DNA of 32,006 nt, from contig CABVDD010000022.1 of assembly GCA_902497095.1 (NCBI GenBank), positions 1-32,006 on the forward strand, read 5' to 3'. Below, one piece after another: positions 22,673-31,482 of this stretch. The notes beneath the pieces were generated by a model. The model did not search any database. It was not told where the DNA came from and saw only the letters and a list, made by a program, of their open reading frames with translations. The stretch's first letter is position 1. Every line of letters begins with the position of its first letter. The position numbers were made by a program, and so were the translations under genes. Source of the DNA: an uncultured Faecalicoccus sp. (GTDB lineage Bacteria; Bacillota_I; Bacilli_A; Erysipelotrichales; Erysipelotrichaceae).

Positions 22673-25600
22673 ATGAAAAAATTTGTTTCTACTTTATCGA
22701 CGGTAGCTGTCGTTGTCACGACGGGGGGGTCAAGTTTTAACGACGCCTGTATTTGCGCAAGAAAATAATAATCAGCTTATCAAAGAGGAAAACAAGGAAA
22801 CTACTTTGCAAGGCAAACTAGAAGCTGCACAACAAGAAGAAAATGAAAAGAAAGAAGTTTTGGAAGAAGCCGAAGCACAGAAAAATGAAGCAGAGGCTAT
22901 AGAAAACCAGGCTAAAGGTGTTTATGATAAAATCACACAAGACAGACTTAATGCAGAAATTCAAGCCGGAGATGCCTTGGTGGCAGAACTGGAAGCCAAT
23001 GTGCAGGAAATGGAAAGACTGCAAGAGGTTTTAGAAGATGCCAAACAAGATAAAGAAGATAGTGAACGTCTTCTAGAAGAAAAGACAACTGAACTTGAAG
23101 AAACCAAAGAAGCGGTTAAAAAAGCGGAAGAGGCATTAAAACAAGCACAGGAAGATGCGGCAGTGGCCACACCAGAAGCTGTTAGTGCAGCACAGGATGC
23201 CTTGAAAAAAGCGGAAGAAGAGTTAAATGCAGCACAAGCTGAGCAGGAAAAAGCACAGTCTGAATACGATGCTGCTGTATCAAATCAAACAGCAGCAGAC
23301 CATAATCTATCTGTTGCTCGTGCTCATTATGATGAAGCAGTTAGTGAACAGGCACATGCCAATATGGCATTAGCGAATGCAGAAACAGCCTTGGCTGAAA
23401 AAGAAGCCATCTTAAATGCCACGATGGATGAGACACTAAAACAAGAAGCCGAACAGGTAGTAAAACAAGCTCAGGCAGATGTACAAACCGCCCAAACCGC
23501 TGTTAATAATGCTAACAAAGCTGTCGCAGATGCACAGAGTGCGTTGGAAAAAGCCAATAAGGATTATGACGATGCACTAGTACCATTAACAGAAGCACAG
23601 CAGAAAATTGACTCAGCAAAAGAAGTGGTTTCTCAGAAACAAAGTGCTTTTGATAGTGCAAAAGCTGAAGCTGATAAAACTAATGTGGCTTATCAAGATG
23701 AATTGAAGAAGCAGGAAGCAGCACAACAAAAGGTAGAAGAAAAAGAAGCTGCATTACAGAAAGCACAACAAGAACTCACAGCAGCACAGCAAGCGCAAGA
23801 TGATGCCGACAAAGCAGTTACTGCAGCACAAAATAAACTCAATGAAGCGCAGGCGGCTCTAGCTGGGCTCGGAGAACAATATAAACAAGGCTCTTTAGGA
23901 TTTTTTAAATCAGTCGGAGCGACTTATGCACAAGAACTTTTAACAAAGTCTGTTTATGTAAGTGATACACATTTTGGAGAATCTGATGATTGTACAAACT
24001 TGGAAAATATGAAAAAGTCATTGGAAATCATTAGACAAACCAATGAATTACGCAAATTGAATCATCTTTCTGAATTGAAAGTTAGTCATGAAATGATGGC
24101 TGCTTCTCAATCCAATGCCAATGCTTCAGCTCAATTGATGGATCATACTGGCCAATATAATATAGGTGAAAATCTAGCTTGGGGATATGATATTAACACA
24201 AATTACGATGACTCATGGAGTCCTTATCGTGGCTGGTATTTTGAAGAAAAAGCGGAATATGAAGCTGGAAATGTTGGTGCAGCTGGGCATTATTTGAATA
24301 TTATCAATCCTGACTATATCTTAACAGGAGCTGCCTACGGAACAAATGCTGGCATTTATGGTACTGTATTTGGACAGGTATTTCAAGATTCTTATTTGGA
24401 AAATTTTGCTCAGTCTGGTATGTATACGCTAGATGAGTACGAAAAAATATTCATGGATTATTATAATTACGTAACTGGTGCTGATGGTTCTGCTGAACAA
24501 AATGTAAAAGACGCACAAGCGGCATTGGAAGCTGCAAAAGCTGATTTGGAAGCCAAGAAGAATGCGGTAGCTCAAAAACAAGCAAATGTGAATTCTGCTA
24601 ACGCTGAAGTTACAACAGCAAAAGAAGAAAAAGAAGCAGTTGATAAAGTTGTTGAACAGGCAAAAAATACAGCTGATTCCGCTGCCCAAAAACAAACAAA
24701 TGCACAAAATGAATTGTTCAGCGCACAAGCTTCACAGATCAAAGCTGAACAAGATTATGATAATTTAAAGGCACAGTCAGCTCCTGAATTAGAAAAATTG
24801 GCTTCTAATATCAAAACTGCAGAAACAAATCTTTTGAATCAAAAAGAAGATTTGAAGGCAAAAGAAAACGATTTAAAAGCAAAAGAAGATACTTTATCAG
24901 ATGCGCAGTCTACATTGGATAAAATCAATGAAGGACGAGAAGTGGCACAAGCAGAATATGATGCAGCACTCAAAGCAAAACAAGAAGCCCAAGAAAAATT
25001 AAATGCTGCTGATGATAAGGTTGCTGGTGCAAAAGAAAATATGGACATGTATGCGCAAATCTATGATGCTGCTAACGAAAAAGTTTCTACTACTAATCAA
25101 GCACTTTCTGAAGCAAAACAGACCGTATCGGAAAAGCAAGATATACAAAAGGATGCACAAACAACTGTCGATGAACTGAACAATTTATTAGCTGAAGTAG
25201 ATACTAAAGAAGCTGCATTAACTGCTTTAAATAATAAACAAACAGAACTTGAAAAGACTCTAAAAAATACAGAAACAAAAATCGTAGAACTTGAAGAATT
25301 GATAAAAAATACAACAGCCGCTATTCCACCAGTTGAACAAAGACATCAACAAATAGTTGCTGCCCAGAATGTTTGGCAAACTGTGTTGAGTGGTTCTAAT
25401 GACAGATTAGTTACAGAAGATGTTCGATTACAGGTTATAGCCGGTTATATTGAAGACTTTAAACTGGCAAGAGCAAATGAGTCAGTAGCTAAAACAGCCT
25501 ATGAAGAAGTTAAAGCTGCTGCTGATAAGAAACGAGCTACATATCAAAAAGCAAAAGCTGAATATGAAGAGGCCAAAGCAGCTCGAGAAGATATAGAAGC

Positions 25601-25778
25601 AGAAATAACAGCTTATCTAGATTCTTTGAAAAAAGAAGAAATCGTAGAGATGGAAACTGCTGATGGCATAAATACGGCTACAAACTCGAATACGATTGTT
25701 TATGCCGGAGGTATGGTTTTAACAGGTGCAGCATGTCTAGCATTACTAAGAAAATGGAAAGAAGAAAGAGAAAAATAG
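22673..25778 (+). CDS. Secreted coiled-coil CAP-domain surface protein, frame broken by a poly-G tract
   Basis: From the ATG at 22673 the frame reads MKKFVSTLSTVAVVVTTGG, a Sec signal peptide, then runs into a stop after seven Gs (22723-22729). The rest of the gene (from about 22730) is open for about 1,015 residues one frame away. With six Gs the junction becomes TTGGQVLTTPVFA-QENNN, giving a complete signal peptide with an AxA-like cleavage site (VFA/QE) and a protein of about 1,034 aa. Domains: long Ala/Glu/Lys coiled coil (about 30-400); a CAP/SCP domain (about 440-575; TNELRKLNHLSELKVS, MDHTGQYNIGENLAWG, GHYLNIINP, GTVFGQVF); a second coiled coil (about 600-985); then one transmembrane segment (IVYAGGMVLTGAACLALL) and a KWKEEREK tail. 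There is no LPXTG. An in-frame ATG at 22562 could add 37 residues as an extended signal peptide. As written, the gene is OFF. Confidence 0.8.
22723..22729 (+). repeat. G7 homopolymer in the signal-peptide codons
   Basis: Seven consecutive Gs in an AT-rich region, inside the signal peptide of the surface protein gene. Loss of one G (or gain of two) joins the two reading frames. This is the layout of a slipped-strand contingency locus. Confidence 0.9.
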
Positions 25779-25788
25779 TATTGATTAA

Positions 25789-25832
25789 CCCCTATCTAAT
25801 GGCTGTATAGTCCCTAGATAGGGGATTTTTTA
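25789..25832 (+). terminator. Terminator of the surface protein gene
   Basis: CCCCTATCTA (25789-25798) pairs with TAGATAGGGG (25815-25824), a perfect 10-bp stem, followed by ATTTTTTATT. Confidence 0.92.
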
Positions 25833-26140
25833 TTGTTAGAAAGAATTGGTAAGCGGCTTTTTCTCTATCTCAAAGTACGGAAAATGTATGGGTAATAGTA
25901 CTTTTCTTGGTATAAAATGGTAAGAATTACTCAGTTTCATGAAAGTAAAAACCATTTATTTCTATGAAATATCTATTTTTATAAACAATGATTTTTTAAA
26001 AAATCTCAGACAAATTTAATGCCAAACGCATACAGAATGAATACTGGAGTCTTCATTTTTTACATGATCTTACTATCCTTTGTTCATGTGATATTTTGTA
26101 ATCATGATATAGATGAAAAAGAGGTGGTTTTATAGAAAAT

Positions 26141-26178
26141 AAGTTTATATTGATTTACAGGAAATCCGATATAAACTT
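26141..26178. repeat. Long perfect inverted repeat (hairpin)
   Basis: AAGTTTATAT (26141-26150) and ATATAAACTT (26169-26178) pair perfectly, and inside them GATTT/AAATC pair around a short loop. There is no U-tract on either strand, so this is not a standard terminator. It could be a cruciform site, a small-element end or part of an RNA. Confidence 0.7.
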
Positions 26179-26421
26179 ACTGACAAATGATGTTTGGTGT
26201 CATTTACTTTTCTCCATTGTATAAAAATGTGTGTAGCTTAAAAAAGATTTTATGGTGTGCCGTGTTTGTATGATGGACTTTTTTATGGTGACTGTTGTTT
26301 GAATTAAAGAAGAGCTTTCAGAATGTTTTTAATTTGGAAAAAAAGATATACTCTATAAATCTTAGATTATTAGACAAGATATTGGATTTTTCTATAAAAA
26401 TTCGGGAGGTGTCAACGTCAA

Positions 26422-26481
26422 ATGATAGCTCAATACAATATTGATTATATACCAGCATCAACAAAACAGAATTTGTTTTAG
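26422..26481 (+). CDS. Possible 19-codon micro-ORF
   Basis: MIAQYNIDYIPASTKQNLF, with a strong GGGAGGTG site 10 bases before the ATG. No promoter or homologue is recognised. The frame is too short to judge coding potential; it may be the start of a lost gene. Confidence 0.2.
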   Translation: MIAQYNIDYIPASTKQNLF

Positions 26482-26535
26482 AGGTAAATTACTGTCACCA
26501 AATTGACACCAACTGGCAGTAATTCTTTTAAATAT

Positions 26536-26562
26536 AAAAAAACCCTTTACATAAAGGGTTTT
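26536..26562 (-). terminator. Terminator of tRNA-Leu
   Basis: On the minus strand AACCCTTTA-TG-TAAAGGGTT is followed by TTTTTTT, nine bases after the tRNA 3' end. Confidence 0.88.
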
Positions 26563-26570
26563 AGAGGCTA

Positions 26571-26656
26571 TGGTGCAGAAGAAGAGATTTGAACTCTCAC
26601 GCGATTGCTCGCACTGCCGCCTGAAGACAGCGTGTCTGCCGTTCCACCACTTCTGC
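26571..26656 (-). tRNA. tRNA-Leu, anticodon CAG
   Basis: An 86-base class II tRNA. The acceptor GCAGAAG pairs with CTTCTGC, then A and an encoded CCA. The anticodon stem CTGTC/GGCAG encloses TTCAGGC, giving CAG (reads CTG). The long variable arm TGCGA..TCGCG marks leucine or serine, and the anticodon decides leucine. The T arm is GAGAG-TTCAAAT-CTCTT. Confidence 0.95.
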
Positions 26657-26670
26657 AATTATGCCAATTT

Positions 26671-26699
26671 ATTATGGCATAAAGACAGGTGTTTTTCAA
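26671..26699 (-). promoter_or_regulatory. Promoter of tRNA-Leu
   Basis: On the minus strand TTGAAA (26699-26694), a 17-base spacer and CATAAT (26676-26671), with TG one base before the -10 (extended -10). A perfect 8-bp inverted repeat TTATGCCA/TGGCATAA (26659-26666 and 26675-26682) overlaps the -10. Confidence 0.7.
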
Positions 26700-26792
26700 T
26701 ATGAATTTTAGATTTTCCAAGAGCTTGTTTTCTTTAAAAAAGCTTTATGAAACCGTAAAAATTAGATGATTTTAGCTCATATCATTATCCAA

Positions 26793-27674
26793 TTATTTTT
26801 GATGATTGGCATATTCTTGAATACGTTCTAAAAAGGCTTTGGCTGCGGGTGAAAAAGCTTGATATTTCTTGGTGACGATATATAGGTCCACTGAAATATC
26901 AGGTACTATTTTTTTAAAAACCAGATTTCTGCCGCTTGTATTGACAAGTTTATCTAAGCATAACGCATAGCCAAGACCATGTTCTACCATGAATGTCGCA
27001 TTATAAATTAAATTATAAGTGGCAACGATATGTAAAGGAGCAGAACCAAACCAATCGACATTTTGATGCCCCTGGTAGATTTGATCAGACATGATAAGAG
27101 GTATTTCTTTTAACTGATTGACAGGAATATTTTTCTGTTTGGCGATTTCACTATCTTTTGGAACGAGCAAACCATAAGTATCTTTTTGATGAATATTAAT
27201 ATAGTCATACTGTTCTTGTCGTATAGGACCTAATAATAACCCCATATCCGCAAGTCCTTTATCAATCTTTTCTAATACACCATCGGCATTTTCGCTATAG
27301 GTTCTAAAACAGACATTTGGATATTGATCGTGAAACTCTTTGATCAAGGAAACGATGATATCCATGGCCACTGTTTCACCACAACCGATGCATATTTCTC
27401 CACTTAATGTTTCTTCTTCGGATTGTAAAGCTGTTTCTGTATTTTCTAGCAACTCAATGATTTCTTGTGCTCTGTTTTTTAGAAAAAAACCTTCTTCGGT
27501 CAAAGAAATTTTGCGTTTTCCGCGAACAAACAGTTTTTTACCGATTTGTTCTTCCAAGTCCATCATTTGTTTTGACAAAGTTGATTGCGTAATATACAGC
27601 GTTTGTGCTGCTTTAGTGATGTTTTGTTCTCTGGCTACCGCAAGGAAATAATAAAGTAATCTAGTTTCAATCAT
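26793..27674 (-). CDS. LysR-family transcriptional regulator
   Basis: A 293-aa LysR-type regulator. The start at 27674 (MIETRLLYYFLAVARE) is preferred: AGGA sits a few bases upstream, and the six-residue longer frame from 27692 would cover that site. The HTH (residues about 1-60) has the typical VAREQNITKAAQTLYITQSTLSKQMMDLE..LFVRGKRKISLTEEG. The rest is a periplasmic-binding-like effector domain (about 85-290). It is divergent from the operon beginning at 27772 and most likely controls it. The inducer is unknown. Confidence 0.92.
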   Translation of the reverse strand: MIETRLLYYFLAVAREQNITKAAQTLYITQSTLSKQMMDLEEQIGKKLFVRGKRKISLTEEGFFLKNRAQEIIELLENTETALQSEEETLSGEICIGCGETVAMDIIVSLIKEFHDQYPNVCFRTYSENADGVLEKIDKGLADMGLLLGPIRQEQYDYINIHQKDTYGLLVPKDSEIAKQKNIPVNQLKEIPLIMSDQIYQGHQNVDWFGSAPLHIVATYNLIYNATFMVEHGLGYALCLDKLVNTSGRNLVFKKIVPDISVDLYIVTKKYQAFSPAAKAFLERIQEYANHQK

Positions 27675-27728
27675 GGAATCCTCACTTATCATTGATAAAA
27701 ACGATTATAATCTATAATTTATGACTAT

Positions 27729-27757
27729 TTGCGATTTTAATCATACATGATTATAGT
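27729..27757 (+). promoter_or_regulatory. Promoter of the 27772 operon with LysR-type dyad
   Basis: TTGCGA (27729-27734), a 17-base spacer and TATAGT (27752-27757). TAATCA-TACA-TGATTA (27738-27753) is a perfect dyad between the boxes, and GATTATAATC lies further toward the lysR gene. Both suit binding by the divergent LysR protein. Confidence 0.6.
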
Positions 27758-27771
27758 TAGATTGTAAATGG

Positions 27772-27996
27772 ATGGATGAAAAGATGGAGAAACAAAAATG
27801 GAAACAATCATTACAAGATTGTGGGATGGAGCAAAAAAATGTAAATCAATTTTTAAAGTGTGAAAAAGAAAAAGATCAACTACGACTTTTACATCAACAA
27901 CGAAAACGATTGATGGATAATCTGCATCAGGCACAACGTAAAGTAGATGTCGTAGATTATGTGATTCATCAGATAGAGAAGGAGAAAGAAAAATGA
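27772..27996 (+). CDS. Small charged helical protein of unknown function
   Basis: A 74-aa (from 27772) or 70-aa (from an in-frame ATG at 27784) hydrophilic protein, almost wholly predicted alpha-helix: KQKWKQSLQDCGMEQKNVNQFLKCEKE.. then LLHQQRKRLMDNLHQAQRKVDVVDYVIHQIEKEKEK. No enzymatic motif. The predicted transcript starts near 27764, leaving at most a short leader. It overlaps the next gene by four bases, so it is co-translated with it. The helical-hairpin form could suit a regulatory or protein-binding role; this is inference only. Confidence 0.7.
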   Translation: MDEKMEKQKWKQSLQDCGMEQKNVNQFLKCEKEKDQLRLLHQQRKRLMDNLHQAQRKVDVVDYVIHQIEKEKEK

Positions 27997-28835
27997 GGAA
28001 GATCATTGAAAATCAAAAAATGGATGAAGAAAGAGCTTTGTATGGAACTAAAAATATTGTGGTAAGAAATTGTCAATTAGATGGTCCTGCAGATGGCGAA
28101 AGTGCTTTTAAAGAATGTTCAGATATATGTGTAGAAAATACTTTTTTAAATCTTCGATATCCATTTTGGCATGATCATGGTTTACAGATACAGAATTGTG
28201 AAATGACAGAGAATTGTAGAGCTGCTTTATGGTATTCAGATCATATAGAAATACAAGATACGCGTATGTATGGAATCAAAGCGTTGCGAGAATGTGATGA
28301 TGTCTTGATTCGTGATTGTGATATTAAATCACCAGAATTTGGTTGGATGACGCAAAATATTCAAATGAAGAATACACAGGCAGAGAGTGAATATTTTATG
28401 ATGCGAGCTAAGAATCTGCGATTTGAGGATGTAAAGTTTAAAGGTAAATATTCGTTTCAATATATAAAAAATGCTTATTTTGAAAATTGTAATTTTGATA
28501 CGAAAGATGCATTTTGGCATTCAGAAGATGTGTGGGTTCGAAACAGTGTGATCAAAGGAGAATATCTGGCCTGGTATTCCAAAGGATTGGTATTAGAGAA
28601 CTGTAAGATCATTGGCACACAGCCATTATGTTATTGCGAAGGATTGAAATTGATCAATTGTGAAATGATCGATACAGATCTATGTTTTGAAAAATCACAA
28701 GTAGAGGCAACGATCGCCACAGAAGTCGAAAGTATCAAAAATCCATTAACAGGACATATTGAAGTACCGTCAGTTAAAGAAATCATTATCGATGATCCAA
28801 ATGCGAAAGCTGAAATTATAGTACAAAAATCATAG
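27993..28835 (+). CDS. DUF3737-like right-handed beta-helix protein
   Basis: A 280-aa protein made of repeated units with regularly spaced Asn/Asp-Cys steps (VRNCQLDGPADGESAFKECSD, IQNCEMTENCRAAL, IRDCDIKS, FENCNFDTKDAFWHSEDV, LENCKIIGT, LINCEMIDT), the pattern of a right-handed parallel beta-helix. It has no signal peptide or membrane segment, so it is cytosolic. Similar proteins (DUF3737) are known next to LysR regulators and aldo/keto reductases, but no activity is established that I know of. AAGGAG precedes the ATG, which overlaps the previous stop. Many Trp/Phe and Cys residues line the coils. Confidence 0.82.
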   Translation: MRKIIENQKMDEERALYGTKNIVVRNCQLDGPADGESAFKECSDICVENTFLNLRYPFWHDHGLQIQNCEMTENCRAALWYSDHIEIQDTRMYGIKALRECDDVLIRDCDIKSPEFGWMTQNIQMKNTQAESEYFMMRAKNLRFEDVKFKGKYSFQYIKNAYFENCNFDTKDAFWHSEDVWVRNSVIKGEYLAWYSKGLVLENCKIIGTQPLCYCEGLKLINCEMIDTDLCFEKSQVEATIATEVESIKNPLTGHIEVPSVKEIIIDDPNAKAEIIVQKS

Positions 28836-28849
28836 AGGAGGATGATGAC

Positions 28850-29887
28850 ATGGAACGTATCAAATTAGGAAAATCTGATTTAGAAGTATCACGGATCTGT
28901 ATGGGGTGCATGGGTTTTGGAGATCCAAATCGAGGACAACATACATGGACATTACCTGAAAAGGAAAGCTGTGAAATTATTGCCCAGGGATTAGAAGCAG
29001 GTATTAACTTTTTTGATACGGCCATTGCGTATCAAAGCGGAACAAGTGAACAATATGTGGGAAAAGCGATTCGAGAGTTGGCCAATCGTGATGATATAGT
29101 GATTGCAACAAAGTTTTTACCACGTACGGATGAAGAAATTGAAAAAGGAATTTCAGGACAACAACATATTGAAAACATGTTAAATCGAAGTTTGGAAAAC
29201 TTAAAGATGGATCATGTAGATTTGTATATTTATCATATGTGGGATTATCGTACACCATTGTATGATATCATGGATGGACTAAATCGAATGGTCAAAGCGG
29301 GGAAAACCAGGTATATTGGCATATCTAATTGTTTCGCTTGGCAATTGGCCAAGGCTAATGCGTTAGCTCAGATGGAAGGATTTGCACAATTTATCTCTGT
29401 GCAAGGACACTATAATTTGATTTTTCGTGAAGAAGAGCGTGAAATGGTTCCGTATTGTCAAGAAGAAGGAATCGCATTGACACCTTATAGTGCATTAGCT
29501 GGTGGACGATTATCAAAAATGCCAGGACAAAGTTCAAAACGGTTGCGAGAAGATAGTTATGCACATTTAAAATATGATGGCATGCAGGCCTATGATCAAA
29601 AAATCATTGATCGTGTATCTATTATTGCCAATGAGCATCATACTTCTATGACAGCTGTATCACTTGCTTGGCTGTTGACAAAAGTTTCATCACCGATTGT
29701 CGGAATGACGAAACCACATCATATTCAAGGTGCTGTAGATGCAGTGAATTTACACTTAAGTAAAAAGGAAATCGAGTATTTAGAAGAACCTTATGTACCA
29801 CATCAATTAGTAGGCGTTATGGAGCAGAATACGACACAGACATCAAATGATAAACATGTCTGGTCTACCGGAGATCAAAAGATTTAG
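28850..29887 (+). CDS. Aldo/keto reductase
   Basis: A 345-aa NADPH-dependent oxidoreductase with a TIM-barrel fold. The catalytic tetrad is visible: Asp56 and Tyr61 (NFFDTAIAYQSGTSE), Lys88 (VIATKF) and His129 (DLYIYHMWD). The family opening LGKSDLEVSRICMGCMGFG and the C-terminal cofactor region (SSPIVGMTKPHHIQGAVDA) are present. AGGAGG lies before the ATG. It is third in the operon under the divergent LysR regulator. The substrate is not readable. Confidence 0.93.
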   Translation: MERIKLGKSDLEVSRICMGCMGFGDPNRGQHTWTLPEKESCEIIAQGLEAGINFFDTAIAYQSGTSEQYVGKAIRELANRDDIVIATKFLPRTDEEIEKGISGQQHIENMLNRSLENLKMDHVDLYIYHMWDYRTPLYDIMDGLNRMVKAGKTRYIGISNCFAWQLAKANALAQMEGFAQFISVQGHYNLIFREEEREMVPYCQEEGIALTPYSALAGGRLSKMPGQSSKRLREDSYAHLKYDGMQAYDQKIIDRVSIIANEHHTSMTAVSLAWLLTKVSSPIVGMTKPHHIQGAVDAVNLHLSKKEIEYLEEPYVPHQLVGVMEQNTTQTSNDKHVWSTGDQKI

Positions 29888-29905
29888 ATTGGGGAGGATA
29901 TAAAG

Positions 29906-30589
29906 ATGGATTATAGAAAAACAGATGCCCAATTTATGGAGCGATTTGAGCACTTTGCTTTTGATGAAGTTGTTCATGAAAAAAGTGTAGAATTAGATCC
30001 AGATACTAAAAATCTTGCGATTTTGTCTTGTTTGATCGGCTGTCAGGGAAAAGAAGCCTTTCAATATATGTTACAAAAAGCATTACAGGAAGGATTAGAT
30101 CCAATAAAGATCAAAGAAATGATTTATCAGTCTGTAGACTATGTAGGTATGGCGAAAATGTGGCCATTTTTAGAAGTGACAAATGAAGTATTTTTAAAAC
30201 TGGACATACCTTTAGATTCACATGGACAAAATACGACGTCGATGGAAAACCGATTAGAAAAAGGGGCACAGACACAAGTTCAGATTTTTGGTGAAGGCAT
30301 GAAAGAGGCCTGGAAAAACGGAGTGATCAATTATTGGCTGGCTGATAATTGTTTTGGAGATTATTATACGCGAACTGGACTTGATCTTGCACAAAGAGAA
30401 TTGATTACTTTTTGTTTTTTGATGGCTCAGGGTGGATGCGAGCCGCAATTAGTAGCACATGCCAAAGGCAATATGAATATGGGTAACGATGCTGATTTTT
30501 TGTGTAAGGTCGTTGCAAATTGTGTGCCTTATATCGGATATCCAAGAAGTTTAAATGCATTAAGATGTATAGAGGAAGCTAAACAATAA
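29906..30589 (+). CDS. Carboxymuconolactone decarboxylase (AhpD-like) family protein
   Basis: A 227-aa protein with two CMD-like helical repeats (about 25-100 and 135-220): LDPDTKNLAILSCLIGCQGKEAFQYMLQKALQEGLDPIKIKEMIYQSVDYVGMAKM.. and LDLAQRELITFCFLMAQGGCEPQLVAHAKG. The single cysteines do not form the CxxC pair of peroxidase-type AhpD, so a decarboxylase/isomerase or unknown redox role is possible. GGGGAGG precedes the ATG. It is the last gene of the LysR-linked operon. Confidence 0.85.
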   Translation: MDYRKTDAQFMERFEHFAFDEVVHEKSVELDPDTKNLAILSCLIGCQGKEAFQYMLQKALQEGLDPIKIKEMIYQSVDYVGMAKMWPFLEVTNEVFLKLDIPLDSHGQNTTSMENRLEKGAQTQVQIFGEGMKEAWKNGVINYWLADNCFGDYYTRTGLDLAQRELITFCFLMAQGGCEPQLVAHAKGNMNMGNDADFLCKVVANCVPYIGYPRSLNALRCIEEAKQ

Positions 30590-30599
30590 TGTATAAAAC

Positions 30600-30628
30600 A
30601 AAAGGTCAGCCTGTGCTGACCTTTTGTG
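30600..30628. terminator. Bidirectional terminator between convergent genes
   Basis: AAAAGGTCAGC-CTGT-GCTGACCTTTT, an 11-bp perfect stem with A and T tails on both sides. It serves the operon on the left and the minus-strand gene on the right. Confidence 0.92.
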
Positions 30629-30636
30629 TAAGATGG

Positions 30637-31473
30637 TTATTGATCTAAAGAATGAAAAACAGGTTTCATCTTATCATATGTACAATATGTTGAAAATCCC
30701 ATCTCCTTTAACATCTTTTTTGTCTCTTGAATATAAGCACCCAGATGTTCTGGTTTATGAGAATCAGAACCAATAGTAAGAATGGTACCGCCTAACTCTT
30801 TATAAAGCTGTAAAATTTGACGTGAAGGCGTTGAATCTTGTAAGCCATAACGCTTGGAAGAAGTGTTGATTTCAATTCCTTTGTTATCACGAATTACAGT
30901 TTTTAGAATTTCTTCAATGAGGGGTTTTACTTTTTCAAAGGGATATATGCCTTGTTGATCGTAGCGGTTGATTAGATCCATATGTCCTAAAACACTATAG
31001 TCATGATAGTTTTGTACGACTTTAAGCATTTCTTTATAATATTCTTCATTGTATTCTTTTTGTGTCTTCCCGCTTTGAAAAGCCTGATTCCAAAATTCTA
31101 AATCATGGACTTGATGTATGGAAAGTATAATAAAATCAAAGGGATATCGATCAAAAAGTGTTTGAAATTGTGATATCGTATGATACTGCATTCCAAATTC
31201 CAAGCCTGTTTTAATATGAATCTGCTGTCCATACTTTTCTTTCATCTTTTGTATGGACTTCATATATTCAGGATAATTCGCGTTGGCCATAGGTTCCGTA
31301 CCGCGATATACTATTTCCTGATGACTGTCCCAATCGACTTTAATTCCATAATCAACATGTTCTGTAAAACAAATTTCATCCATCTTCATCTGTATCGCAT
31401 CTTGAATGACATCTTCCATGGGATAGGTAGAGTCATCGCTGAATGCGGTATGTACGTGATAATCTGCAAACAT
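30637..31473 (-). CDS. hisK: PHP-domain histidinol phosphatase-like hydrolase
   Basis: A 278-aa metal-dependent phosphatase of the PHP superfamily (HisK/HisJ type), which hydrolyses histidinol phosphate in the histidine pathway. Metal motifs: DYHVHTAFSDD (His6, His8), FTEHVDYG, GLEFGM, ILSIHQVH, LGHMDLINRY and TIGSDSHKPEHLG. AAGGAG lies 7 bases before the ATG. No other his gene is in the window, so it may act on another phosphoester; that is open. Confidence 0.88.
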   Translation of the reverse strand: MFADYHVHTAFSDDSTYPMEDVIQDAIQMKMDEICFTEHVDYGIKVDWDSHQEIVYRGTEPMANANYPEYMKSIQKMKEKYGQQIHIKTGLEFGMQYHTISQFQTLFDRYPFDFIILSIHQVHDLEFWNQAFQSGKTQKEYNEEYYKEMLKVVQNYHDYSVLGHMDLINRYDQQGIYPFEKVKPLIEEILKTVIRDNKGIEINTSSKRYGLQDSTPSRQILQLYKELGGTILTIGSDSHKPEHLGAYIQETKKMLKEMGFSTYCTYDKMKPVFHSLDQ

Positions 31474-31482
31474 AAAATCTCC

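Larger units (their letters stand above)
25840..26535. other. Gene-poor stretch with a long hairpin and a possible micro-ORF
   Basis: No gene longer than about 20 codons is supported. Contents: a 38-base hairpin at 26141-26178 (listed separately); a 19-codon frame at 26422-26481 (MIAQYNIDYIPASTKQNLF) with GGGAGGTG ten bases upstream; and an inverted repeat AATTACTG/CAGTAATT (26487-26494 and 26517-26524) enclosing TCACCAAATTGACACC. The last lies just past the tRNA-Leu terminator and could be a relic of integration at the tRNA. Confidence 0.45.

Noticed and set aside
26458..26658. 66-codon minus-strand gene
   Set aside because: It reads straight through tRNA-Leu and its terminator.
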